Shown here one piece after another: positions 17,529 through 25,739 of a stretch of DNA of 64,000 bases. The notes under the pieces are model-generated. The model saw nothing but the letters and a program-made list of their open reading frames with translations. It made no database searches and was not told the DNA's origin. Location: assembly GCA_965230425.1 (NCBI GenBank), contig CBDDKW010000012.1, positions 1-64,000 of the forward strand, given 5' to 3'. The translations under genes and the position numbers were made by a program. The stretch is from CBDDKW01 sp965230425 (GTDB lineage Bacteria; Pseudomonadota; Gammaproteobacteria; UBA1113). Numbering within the stretch: the stretch's first letter is position 1; every line of letters begins with the position of its first letter.

Positions 17529-18881
17529 ATGAAAATATATGGGCGAAGAAGTATCACGGTACTATCCGTACTAATATTAAGTTTGAGTATCAGCCAATCA
17601 GCCATAGCCAGAAGCCAAGCCGCACAAAGTTCTAATGGTCAAAGTCATACATTACCCATTGAAGATGTACAGCGCTTCAGTACTGCCATCGGCCAAATCA
17701 AAAAATATTATGTTGAACCCGTTAGCGATCAACAACTATTTGAAAACGCTATTCGCGGTATGCTCTCTGGACTCGACCCTCACTCTTCCTATTTAGATAT
17801 TGAAGAATTTAACGATTTACGTTCACACACTAATGGTGAATTTGGTGGTTTAGGCATCGAAGTGGGCATGGAAGATGGTTATATCCGAGTGATTAGTCCC
17901 ATTGATGATACCCCTGCAGCAAAAGCAGGCATCAAAGCAGGTGATTTAATTATACGTATTGATGGTAAACCAGTGAAAGGTATGAATTTACGTGAAGCTG
18001 TTAGCTTAATGCGTGGTAAAAAAGGTAGCGCTATCAACTTAACTATATACAGAAAGGGGGAGAATAAACCCTTACAATTTAAGGTTACCCGCGATGTCAT
18101 TCACATAAAAAGTGTTAAAAGTCGTATGCTTGATGATGGTTACGGTTATGTGAGAGTCAGTCATTTCCAACAACCTACTAGTCAAGCTTTGAAAAAAGCC
18201 ATTGATAACTTGATTAAAGAAAACCATGGTAAAAAGCTCAAAGGCTTAGTGTTAGACTTGCGTAATAACCCTGGTGGATTATTAGATTCAGCTATTGATG
18301 TGAGTGATGTCTTCTTAGATAGTCGGCAGTTAGGCAAAGATAATATTATAGTCTTCACCAAGGGCCGCATTCCTGGAGCGCAATTTGAAGCACGTGCAAC
18401 ACCAGGCGATAAAACCAAAGGCACACCTATCGTGGTTTTGGTGAATGGCGGTTCCGCCTCTGGCTCTGAAATTGTCGCAGGAGCACTACAAGATCATAAA
18501 CGTGCAGTCATTATGGGCACAGAAACCTTCGGTAAAGGCTCTGTGCAAACTGTATTACCCTTAGGCGAAAAGCGTGGCGTAAAATTAACCACTGCTCTCT
18601 ACTACACACCTCATGCACGATCTATTCAAGCTAAAGGCATTAAGCCAGATGTAGTCATTGAGCATATGGATTTTAAAACAGATAAAGATGCCAAAGATAT
18701 TCAATTAACTATTTACAAAGAAGCTGACCTAGATAATCACCTTGCCAACGGTAATGGTCAAGCTGAAAGTAATAGTCAAAATGGGAAAAAACCTCAAAAT
18801 AGCAATGAATTAGCTGGCAAAGATTATCAATTACATGAAGCTTTAAATCTACTAAAAGGCTTACATGTAGCTAACCGTTAA
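17529..18881 (+). CDS. ctpA: S41 carboxy-terminal processing protease
   Basis: A periplasmic tail-specific serine protease of the CtpA/Prc group, which trims or degrades envelope proteins, often peptidoglycan hydrolases. Numbered from ATG 17529 it has a signal peptide (1-28), a PDZ domain (about 105-185, GGLGIEVGMEDGYIRVISP) and the protease core with NGGSASGSEIVAGAL (nucleophile Ser within 309-313) and the Lys in TFGKGSVQT (336). The Ser/Lys dyad is intact. AGGAG precedes this ATG; the longer frame beginning at 17499 is less likely. It is last in gpmI-envC-ctpA and ends at a clear terminator. Confidence 0.94.
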   Translation: MKIYGRRSITVLSVLILSLSISQSAIARSQAAQSSNGQSHTLPIEDVQRFSTAIGQIKKYYVEPVSDQQLFENAIRGMLSGLDPHSSYLDIEEFNDLRSHTNGEFGGLGIEVGMEDGYIRVISPIDDTPAAKAGIKAGDLIIRIDGKPVKGMNLREAVSLMRGKKGSAINLTIYRKGENKPLQFKVTRDVIHIKSVKSRMLDDGYGYVRVSHFQQPTSQALKKAIDNLIKENHGKKLKGLVLDLRNNPGGLLDSAIDVSDVFLDSRQLGKDNIIVFTKGRIPGAQFEARATPGDKTKGTPIVVLVNGGSASGSEIVAGALQDHKRAVIMGTETFGKGSVQTVLPLGEKRGVKLTTALYYTPHARSIQAKGIKPDVVIEHMDFKTDKDAKDIQLTIYKEADLDNHLANGNGQAESNSQNGKKPQNSNELAGKDYQLHEALNLLKGLHVANR

Positions 18882-18893
18882 GTCTAATTAATC

Positions 18894-18927
18894 GATTGCT
18901 CCTGCTATAGCAGGAGCAATCATTTTT
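18894..18927 (+). terminator. Rho-independent terminator of gpmI-envC-ctpA
   Basis: A perfect 12-bp stem, GATTGCTCCTGC with loop TATA and GCAGGAGCAATC, is followed by ATTTTT, starting 13 bp after the ctpA stop. Confidence 0.93.
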
Positions 18928-18943
18928 CCATCCTAGCACTTTC

Positions 18944-18976
18944 CTTAAGAAAACTTTAAGAATTTAGTTGCAAAAT
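18944..18976 (+). promoter_or_regulatory. PmrA-like box and -10 element
   Basis: CTTAAG-N5-TTTAAG at 18944-18960 has TTAA cores at 18945 and 18956, 11 bp apart. A -10-like CAAAAT begins at 18971, exactly 15 bp after the second core, as in the boxes near 11.3 and 51.1 kb. It follows directly on the ctpA terminator and points at the 800-residue gene, with a leader of about 135 nt. Confidence 0.58.
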
Positions 18977-19116
18977 CCCAGTTCTGGACGATAATGACCA
19001 TACTGAGCACGATGAAAAGAGCAGCCAGATCCGCCAACATGCGCTATCAATATACGTGCCAATTATAAAATAACTTCAGTTAAGACAGCAATGAGAAAAT
19101 AATAAGGAGTACTGTC

Positions 19117-21519
19117 ATGACAGCGGATGCAGTTATACAAGACAGAGTTATTGCAGGAGTACCGAGTTCTACTGAAACTACAGGAAAAGAAAATCAAAAG
19201 CCACCTGAACAAACAAAAAAAACAGAACTACAACAATATGGACCAAGAGCAGTTTTGCAATCAAGTACACCCACAGCAAGCCGAAAACCATTTTTTGCAG
19301 ATCCTCATATTGCCGATCAAGGCTCTACTCCGGCCTTCCCTAAAGTATCAGTCAATGTAGAGCGTGAATTCGACATTCTGCTTATTCATGAAGCTATTCT
19401 AACATTTAAAGAAGAACGAGCTGCTGATTGGAAAACTGATCAATCAGCAGTTATCAAAGCTGAACGTAGTGCTTACAAAGAATTGAAATGGCTATTAACT
19501 TCGCGTCGCTATGCTGCCGACTTTACTGTGCAATTAGCTCAGATCATTCAAGATTTAGAACGTTGCTTAGCAGAACAAGGAAAAAATAAATCAAAACACA
19601 AGCCATTATTGTTACCTCTATTAAGATCAGCACAAAAAGACATTGATGCACACTTATCAGAGGCCACGAATACAGCATCTGTTTCCCATGATTTTCAAGA
19701 CAATCAAATGCAAAATGCTGAAAAACCTTCAGCCGAACATGACAGTGATAGTGGCCAAGCTAGTTTAGAAAACTCAGTTCCTATTAGTCATCAGGAAACA
19801 ATACAGGTATCCGCTAGCATTCCATCGTCAAATGAAGAAACAGCAGAACTGCAACACTCTGCAAAGAATACGGTTGACTTATCGAAGCAGACTGGCGCTG
19901 AAAAACATAGTAATTTTGTTGAAGATAATGCTAGCAAGGCTAAACGTCATCAAGAACTTCTATACTGTATAGCTAAGGCAAATTTAGCTTGCCGTGAAGG
20001 TGACTTGGAAAATGCTTATGCTTACTACTACAGGGCGATGGCAGATGATCGCATTCAGGTTAATGGACAGGAAAGAGATATACCTAAAACACCAGCAGAA
20101 CGGCAATTAATTAATTATGCTATCTATAGGTCAGCTCGATCCAAAGGCTTGGCATACTTAAAGGAATACCGTTATGATTTAGCCAATCGCATGTTAAAAT
20201 TAGCCTATGCTTGTAAAGGTATCAGTAAGAAGCCTGGCAGTCACCAACGACAGCTATTATCTTTGGATAATAAAATAAAAGAATGTTTCAGCATAGACCC
20301 ATTACAGTTTATGAGTGAAGAAACTGACTATCAACTTGCAGAACATACTCTATTAAATGTCTTATCTTTTTATTCTAAATACCTGATAGATGATGAAGAT
20401 GTAAAAAAGAGAAAGCAAAGAGCCATTGAAAGTATGGGCATATCAAGAGAAATACACGCTGAAATTAGACTAGAAAAAGAGTTATTTATTGAATGTGAGC
20501 AGGAAAAAACCGCACAATTTATCCAAAATTTTTTGAATAATACTGAAAACAATTATGAAAAACGCACTCTCTTTGTTAAATACATCGCTCAAGAAATACT
20601 GCATTCAGTACAAGAAAGTCTTTACCAAGAAAAAACCGGCACAGCAATATCCTACGCATCAAAAATGCTTAGAGTATTTTCTGAACTGGACAGTACCTAT
20701 AGCGATACAGTAGCTACTTTCAAGGATAATTTGAGCCTACTGATTTATGGTATTCTGCGACATACGCAGGCTGACCGCGAAGCGAAAAATACAAACAAAG
20801 AATTCTCTGAGAAATTACTAGAATCGTTTTTTACAGGCAATGCTACTCTGCTTGACATATCTGGTTATGCATCAAAGGACATATGGGGGCAAGTCATCGC
20901 CCCCCACCTTGAAAGAAAATTTATGGGCCACTCTATGCAAAATCAATATGACGAATCAGCAAAATACTTATTGCGCACAGCAGTAGAACTCGTTGTTTCA
21001 GCACAAGAAGCAGAAGCTAGCGCACAGGAACATAGTAAATCTCTTGCTGACCTTAGAAGTAACTTCTTAAACACCTGCAAGGTACAATTTGGACAATTTA
21101 AACATAAACAAGGCCCACAACAAGCGGCTGAACTAGCGCCATTATTTGCAGCTCACAGAAACAACATACGCTCCTATGAATCTGAATTCGAACAAGCAGA
21201 AATGCGAGCAAAATCAGCACGACAGAAAGCTAATCATTTCATTAATATGCACTTTGTATCCCACATGAGCGCACCTTCATTTATTACTGATACCGTCAAA
21301 AAAGTACTCAAGACTACTACCGACCATGCTATTCAACATGATATCGAAGCACAAGCGACAAGACGCCGTATGCAATTTATCTATAGTGACAAATTAGTAA
21401 ATCTAATTGAAATCAACCTTGCTGAAGCAGAAGACAAAGCATATTCTCCGAAAATGTCACGAGAGTTTTCAACTAAGTCAGTATCAGCACCAGCGGGTAT
21501 GTTAAGAAAAAGCCACTAA
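19117..21519 (+). CDS. Large hypothetical protein, candidate effector
   Basis: An 800-residue protein with no family I recognise. It has no signal peptide or membrane segment. Residues 1-85 and about 190-260 are Ser/Thr/Gln/Glu-rich and likely disordered. About 85-185 and 265 onward are predicted largely helical. Residues about 275-375 (LLYCIAKANLACREGDLENA, then KGLAYLKEYRYDLANRMLKL) look like TPR-type helical hairpins. About 620-700 is a probable coiled coil (SAQEAEASAQEHSKSLADLR). The C-terminus is Ser-rich and basic (SVSAPAGMLRKSH). The RBS is AAGGAGT. A PmrA-like promoter and the architecture fit a Dot/Icm effector, but that is inference. Confidence 0.7.
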   Translation: MTADAVIQDRVIAGVPSSTETTGKENQKPPEQTKKTELQQYGPRAVLQSSTPTASRKPFFADPHIADQGSTPAFPKVSVNVEREFDILLIHEAILTFKEERAADWKTDQSAVIKAERSAYKELKWLLTSRRYAADFTVQLAQIIQDLERCLAEQGKNKSKHKPLLLPLLRSAQKDIDAHLSEATNTASVSHDFQDNQMQNAEKPSAEHDSDSGQASLENSVPISHQETIQVSASIPSSNEETAELQHSAKNTVDLSKQTGAEKHSNFVEDNASKAKRHQELLYCIAKANLACREGDLENAYAYYYRAMADDRIQVNGQERDIPKTPAERQLINYAIYRSARSKGLAYLKEYRYDLANRMLKLAYACKGISKKPGSHQRQLLSLDNKIKECFSIDPLQFMSEETDYQLAEHTLLNVLSFYSKYLIDDEDVKKRKQRAIESMGISREIHAEIRLEKELFIECEQEKTAQFIQNFLNNTENNYEKRTLFVKYIAQEILHSVQESLYQEKTGTAISYASKMLRVFSELDSTYSDTVATFKDNLSLLIYGILRHTQADREAKNTNKEFSEKLLESFFTGNATLLDISGYASKDIWGQVIAPHLERKFMGHSMQNQYDESAKYLLRTAVELVVSAQEAEASAQEHSKSLADLRSNFLNTCKVQFGQFKHKQGPQQAAELAPLFAAHRNNIRSYESEFEQAEMRAKSARQKANHFINMHFVSHMSAPSFITDTVKKVLKTTTDHAIQHDIEAQATRRRMQFIYSDKLVNLIEINLAEAEDKAYSPKMSREFSTKSVSAPAGMLRKSH

Positions 21520-21540
21520 TGAGAACGCCTTGGATTAAAT

Positions 21541-21580
21541 AAAATCCCCGAGGCTTGCCTCGGGGATTTTATTTCCTAGT
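21541..21580. repeat. Intergenic palindromic repeat, copy 3, acting as terminator
   Basis: Perfect TCCCCGAGGC-TT-GCCTCGGGGA (21545-21566) with AAAA on the left and TTTTATTT on the right, so it can terminate transcription from both sides. It lies between the convergent 800-residue gene and thyA. The following bases (AGTAATATTTCGTCTAG) match the longer copies at 25.4 and 29.8 kb. Confidence 0.85.
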
Positions 21581-21660
21581 AATATTTCGTCTAGTGGCGA
21601 TAGCCTCTAGGAGGGATCTCCCGATGATTTGACTACCTGTAACAACGCTATATTCACGTT

Positions 21661-21700
21661 AGCTAAACCATCGGGAGATTTCTCGCTGCGCTCGAAATAA
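21661..21700. repeat. Second type of intergenic repeat (GAGAT...CTCG element)
   Basis: ATCGGGAGATTTCTCGCTGCGCTCGAAATAAC-type segment between convergent genes. A similar element (AGGAGATCCCACGTGCTTCG and onward) occurs after gshB near 63780. It is a weakly conserved, short hairpin-forming element. Confidence 0.4.
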
Positions 21701-21764
21701 CAGCAAAAAAACCTCTCGCTAGGCTTGAGATGTCGACCAGTCAAGAAACCGTTGAACTGCTCTT

Positions 21765-22559
21765 TTAAACAGCCACTGCTCCTTTAATATGAGGATGCGC
21801 TTGATAATTAACAATCTCAAAATCTTCAAATTCATAATCAGCAATTGATGCTGGTTTGCGCTTGATTTCAAGAGTAGGTAAAGGATAAGGCTCGCGAGTT
21901 AATTGTAACTCCACTTGCTCCACATGGTTTTTATAGATATGGCAATCGCCCCCAGTCCAGACAAATTCCCCCACATCAAGGTCGCACTGTTGTGCCACCA
22001 TATGAGTTAACAAAGCATAAGAAGCAATATTAAACGGTAAACCTAAAAATGAATCTACAGAACGTTGGTATAACATGCAGGATAATTTGCCCTGCGCTAC
22101 ATAAAACTGGAACATCATATGGCAGGGAGGTAAAGCCATATCAATTACTTCACCTACATTCCAAGAATTTACAATTAAGCGGCGAGAATGCGGGTTTGTT
22201 TTGATTTGTTCAATAACATTAGCTACTTGATCTATGATGCGCCCATCTTTTGCTTCCCAACGTCGCCATTGCTTACCATACACAGGGCCTAAGTCACCTT
22301 GTTCATCAGCCCATTCATCCCAGATACGAACCTTATTGTCATTTAGATATTTAATATTGGTATCGCCGTTGAGAAACCACAGTAACTCATAAATAATACT
22401 GCGTAAATGTAATTTTTTTGTCGTGACTAGTGGGAAGCCTTCCTGCAAATCAAAACGCATTTGATAACCAAAAGTACTGATGATCCCTGTACCTGTACGG
22501 TCCGATTTCTCTTCACCTACATTTAATACATGTTGTAGATAATCTAAATATTGACGCAT
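21765..22559 (-). CDS. thyA: Thymidylate synthase
   Basis: ThyA converts dUMP to dTMP using methylenetetrahydrofolate. The 264-residue protein is the standard E. coli-type length. Motifs: EKSDRTGTGIISTFGYQMRF, GPVYGKQWRRWE, then MALPPCHMMFQFYV with the catalytic Cys, YQRSVDSFLGLPFNIASYAL and GDCHIYKNHVEQV. In E. coli and many relatives thyA follows lgt directly; here about 3.2 kb of defence-type genes (AbiE pair and Fic) separates them. Confidence 0.97.
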   Translation of the reverse strand: MRQYLDYLQHVLNVGEEKSDRTGTGIISTFGYQMRFDLQEGFPLVTTKKLHLRSIIYELLWFLNGDTNIKYLNDNKVRIWDEWADEQGDLGPVYGKQWRRWEAKDGRIIDQVANVIEQIKTNPHSRRLIVNSWNVGEVIDMALPPCHMMFQFYVAQGKLSCMLYQRSVDSFLGLPFNIASYALLTHMVAQQCDLDVGEFVWTGGDCHIYKNHVEQVELQLTREPYPLPTLEIKRKPASIADYEFEDFEIVNYQAHPHIKGAVAV

Positions 22560-22700
22560 GTGTATTATTCCTAATTAATTATTGAAACATCTAACAAAAC
22601 CCATTTATTTTTCCTTGGGCATATACTGGTAATTAAATTTACGATCATAACATTCTATATGATCCTTCACCAGACATAATGGTATGTACATAACCGTACA

Positions 22701-23507
22701 TTATGATCCTATTTTCTCGATTAATGAGCTAAATATAGTATACTCAAAAAAGCGTAACTCTCCCTGATCTTCTAAAAATGGAGCAACATCAGCACTCAAT
22801 GCTCGTAAATTGACCTGTTCAAGCCGATGCTTGAGTAAGTCAATTAATTTAGCATTGCTCAATGGCATGTGCTCGTCTTCTGTTTGCAGTAATGCAGCTT
22901 CTAGCAATTTTAAATTTGGTTGAATTTCTTTATTGATATACCAAAGTAAATCATAAAAATCTCGTCCTTTTGCATATTTGCGGCATAATACAGCATGTAA
23001 TTTCCCAGAAAATAATGATGACAAATCAAAATGATTAATCCCAAGTAAATAATCCCAATTCACCATGCTATACATGGTGTTATACCCTTGTGGAGGGTTT
23101 TGGTCGACTTCAAACTTAATCAATAGCTTTTGGTCTTTATGTTTGGCTAATGATAACTCATCAAGTAAATTTTCAAATTTAATGAAGGCACTTGCAACAG
23201 TTTTTTTATCTTTATATTTAGTTGACACTTTAATATTGTAAATTGACAACTCATGCTCTAAAGTTTTTATTATTTTTTCAAAGCTATAGCCCTCAGGATT
23301 AACTAAGCAGAAATCTAAGTCCTCAGAATATCGATTCAACTTGTAAATAATACGCAGGGCTGTACCACCTACAAAGGCTAGATTTACTGAATAACCCTGC
23401 TCATCAAGTACTTTTAAAATCAAATAATGCAGATTTTCTCTTAACACATTATACTTTTCATCAAGAGTTGTATAAGGCTTAATTTTTTCTTTTAATAATT
23501 CAATCAT
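22701..23507 (-). CDS. abiEii: AbiEii-type nucleotidyltransferase toxin
   Basis: The toxin of a type IV AbiE toxin-antitoxin pair. AbiEii/MenT-like proteins are DNA-polymerase-beta-fold nucleotidyltransferases that arrest growth, and they can provide abortive phage defence. The 268-residue protein has the core signature VGGTALRIIYKLNRYSEDLD: GG(T) at 47-49, then Asp 63 and Asp 65. The downstream basic/charged element KFEVDQNPP and the helical YAKGRDFYDLLWYI are typical of the family. Its start overlaps the antitoxin stop by 4 bp. The catalytic residues look intact. Confidence 0.9.
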   Translation of the reverse strand: MIELLKEKIKPYTTLDEKYNVLRENLHYLILKVLDEQGYSVNLAFVGGTALRIIYKLNRYSEDLDFCLVNPEGYSFEKIIKTLEHELSIYNIKVSTKYKDKKTVASAFIKFENLLDELSLAKHKDQKLLIKFEVDQNPPQGYNTMYSMVNWDYLLGINHFDLSSLFSGKLHAVLCRKYAKGRDFYDLLWYINKEIQPNLKLLEAALLQTEDEHMPLSNAKLIDLLKHRLEQVNLRALSADVAPFLEDQGELRFFEYTIFSSLIEKIGS

Positions 23508-24139
23508 TTTTCTCTCTCAATAATCGTAATTAAATTATCTGTCAACAATTTTATTTTCTTTTGGTCATATTTAGTTGCCATAGCTCGCAGTGCATCAATG
23601 TTAAGAATTGAAAGATTCTGTAGACGATATGATTCTAATAAAAAATCTTTATCTTGCACACGTTCACTAGGTACTCGCAAATATAATAAATCTAATAACG
23701 CTTTCTCTGGTACTGCAATATAGAAATGCTGTCCAAACTCATCTTCAGCAAGTTGATAACCAAAAAAATAATCCGTTCTAATCTTATGGTACATAAAGGT
23801 AGCAAACTGATTAGTAAAAGATTGAGTTTTTTTTGTAGTCACTGACGTTACTTGCACGACTTTCTCTGGGATCAAATTATAATAACTCAGCGCATATTCT
23901 AAACTAATATAAGAAGGACTATACAAAAAATTTGCCAAAAAGTAGTTTGAAACACCGGTATTTCGTTCTTTATCAGGTAATGTATAAATACTGCGTTTTA
24001 ATTGCCATACCTTACCTTGTTTTACCCACTCACTGAGCTGACGCCGTATTAAAGCGATATCACTGGCAAGAAAATGTAAAATATTGCCTCGAAACGCTGG
24101 GTAATCCTGGTACTGCTGACAAAATGCCTGATATTTCAT
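23504..24139 (-). CDS. abiEi: AbiEi-type antitoxin/autorepressor
   Basis: A 211-residue antitoxin of the AbiEi family. It has an N-terminal winged helix (about 20-55; RRQLSEWVKQGKVWQLKRSI) and a C-terminal antitoxin domain (SPSYISLEYALSYYNLIPEK, TTKKTQSF and VAVPEKALLDLLYLR-like). In studied systems AbiEi represses its own promoter by binding inverted repeats. Here a 23-bp-arm palindrome and an extra half-site lie directly upstream. It is translationally coupled to the toxin gene. Confidence 0.88.
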   Translation of the reverse strand: MKYQAFCQQYQDYPAFRGNILHFLASDIALIRRQLSEWVKQGKVWQLKRSIYTLPDKERNTGVSNYFLANFLYSPSYISLEYALSYYNLIPEKVVQVTSVTTKKTQSFTNQFATFMYHKIRTDYFFGYQLAEDEFGQHFYIAVPEKALLDLLYLRVPSERVQDKDFLLESYRLQNLSILNIDALRAMATKYDQKKIKLLTDNLITIIEREK

Positions 24140-24156
24140 TTCTCTAGATCACAAAT

Positions 24157-24251
24157 TTTTGTAATATAAAGAAATCATAGCAAATAATTACGAAAATTCA
24201 ATAGTTTTATTTCCTTATATTACAAAAATTTGTAATATAAGGAAATAAAAC
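24157..24251 (-). promoter_or_regulatory. AbiE operator: large palindrome plus third half-site
   Basis: Two 23-bp arms, 24204-24226 and 24229-24251, are perfect reverse complements separated only by AA. The half-site core is TTTGTAATATAAGGAAAT. A third near-identical half-site, TTTGTAATATAAAGAAAT (24157-24174), lies 18 bp upstream of the antitoxin start. This fits cooperative autorepression by AbiEi on repeated operator sites, as known for the family. Confidence 0.75.
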
Positions 24252-24298
24252 CAATGCAATAGTATGCCTAACACAAGATTAACGCTCCAATCAGCATA

Positions 24299-25408
24299 TT
24301 ATTCCTTAAGCAACACAAGCTGATAACTTGTGCTTCGCCCACTACTTGGGTTTTTCTCCATAACCCCATAACTGATCAAGGTTTGAATGTCCCTTAGTGC
24401 TGTATCTTGAGAGCATTTCGCAACTTTTGCATATTTGCTTGTGGTTAATTTACTACGAAAAGCTTCTTCTAGTAATAAGTTTACAACCTTTCTCTGACGC
24501 GCATTGATTGGATGTTGGTTAAGTATTTGCCATATTCTTGCTTTATATAATACTTTTTCCAATACGTTATCTGCCTCATTCACTGCATGGCTAAGACAAG
24601 TAAGAAACCATTCTAACCATTCTGTAATATCAAGCTTGCCTTTCTGACTAGACTCTAATACTTGATAGTATTGTTGACGTTGTAACTCGATACTCGATGA
24701 CATGCTGTAGAATCTTTGTTGTATACCATCAGCCCGCGCGAGACACATATCAGCAATTGCTCGGGCAATACGTCCATTACCGTCTTCAAAAGGATGTATA
24801 GTCACAAACCAAAAATGCGCTACACCTGCTTTTAATACAGGGTCAATACCTTCAGAGTGATTAAACCAATCCAGGAATATCTGCATTTCTTTCTCAAGTA
24901 GTTCAGCCGCTGGAGCTTCAAAATGCACCTTTTCTCGCCCCATTGGTCCAGACACTACTTGCATTGGCCCCACGGAAGACGATCGCCACGCTCCTACATC
25001 AATTGGATATAGTCCACTGTGTTTAGTTGGAAATAAAGCGCAGTGCCATGCAAATAAACGTTCTGTGGTCAAAGGCTTTTGATACCCCTGAGTAGCATCC
25101 AGCATCATTTCTACAGTACCCTCAACGTATCTATCTGTCGCAGATACACCACCAATATCCATTCCCAAACGACGTGCAAGTGAAGAACGCACTAAGTCTA
25201 AATCCAAAATTTCTCCTTCGATCTGGCTTGACTTAGTCACATCCGCAGCTAAAACTTCAAGACATGCTTCAGCTTGGATATCAAATCCAAGATTATTCAT
25301 TTGCCCAAGTAAATAACCTTGCTGATGATGTACCTGAGCGAGCAAACTAGACAGTTTTTCATTATCCCAGTGTAGATCTGGCCAATGAGGACGTTCATGA
25401 ATGTACAT
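24299..25408 (-). CDS. Fic-domain AMP-transferase with own inhibitory helix
   Basis: A 369-residue Fic protein, which modifies target proteins with AMP or a related nucleotide. The N-terminal DUF4172/Fic_N region carries the autoinhibitory motif [ST]xxxE[GN] as SSQIEG (60-65), so activity is self-restrained in cis (class II). The active site HPFEDGNGRIAR (205-216) is intact. The C-terminal ~85 residues form a winged helix (NARQRKVVNLLLEEAFRSKL, TTSKYAKVAKCSQDTALRDI) that could bind DNA. It lies with AbiE between thyA and lgt. A cluster of repeats upstream may be its operator. Confidence 0.9.
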   Translation of the reverse strand: MYIHERPHWPDLHWDNEKLSSLLAQVHHQQGYLLGQMNNLGFDIQAEACLEVLAADVTKSSQIEGEILDLDLVRSSLARRLGMDIGGVSATDRYVEGTVEMMLDATQGYQKPLTTERLFAWHCALFPTKHSGLYPIDVGAWRSSSVGPMQVVSGPMGREKVHFEAPAAELLEKEMQIFLDWFNHSEGIDPVLKAGVAHFWFVTIHPFEDGNGRIARAIADMCLARADGIQQRFYSMSSSIELQRQQYYQVLESSQKGKLDITEWLEWFLTCLSHAVNEADNVLEKVLYKARIWQILNQHPINARQRKVVNLLLEEAFRSKLTTSKYAKVAKCSQDTALRDIQTLISYGVMEKNPSSGRSTSYQLVLLKE

Positions 25409-25439
25409 TGACTCTCCTGATATCCAGTAATTATCAAAA

Positions 25440-25522
25440 AATAAAAATCCCCGAGACTTGCCTCAGGGTATTTTATTTCCAAGTAATATTTCGCCTACGC
25501 GAACCAAGTTCGCGCTAAGGCT
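25440..25522. repeat. Intergenic palindromic repeat, copy 4 (long form)
   Basis: An imperfect CCCCGAGAC-TT-GCCTCAGGG hairpin flanked by AAAAAT and TATTTTATTT, followed by a second hairpin CGCGAAC-CAA-GTTCGCG. The ~80-bp unit is nearly identical to 29772-29853. Confidence 0.85.
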
Positions 25523-25581
25523 GCTCAAGAAATAGCTCTTGCTAGAAATTATAGCATTTATTAATTATAAGTAAAGTAATA

Positions 25582-25679
25582 CTCCGCAGAATTTGCGGAG
25601 ATTATATCAGCATACGGAGATTAACCCCTCTATTCACCGTATATTTTGCGGAGATTAGAGGGGCTAATCTCCGCAAAAT
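25582..25679. promoter_or_regulatory. Cluster of CGGAGATTA motifs upstream of fic
   Basis: TTTGCGGAGATTA occurs at 25592-25604 and 25645-25657, and inverted at 25665-25677, with a partial copy at 25615-25623 and an inverted CTCCGCA at 25582. The last two full copies form a perfect 16-bp-arm palindrome (25643-25658 and 25664-25679, loop AGGGG). It lies 170-270 bp upstream of fic, whose product has a C-terminal winged helix, so autoregulation is a reasonable guess. Confidence 0.5.
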
Positions 25680-25739
25680 CGAAAATTGTCAATTATTTAA
25701 ACACTAGAGCAAGCATACCAAAGCACAGTAGCTCATGAT

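Larger units (their letters stand above)
25409..25739. other. Intergenic region between fic and lgt
   Basis: A 331-bp gene-free stretch filled by two repeat structures: the long form of the palindromic repeat (25440-25522) and a cluster of TTTGCGGAGATTA motifs (25582-25679). No small open frame is convincing. Confidence 0.7.
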
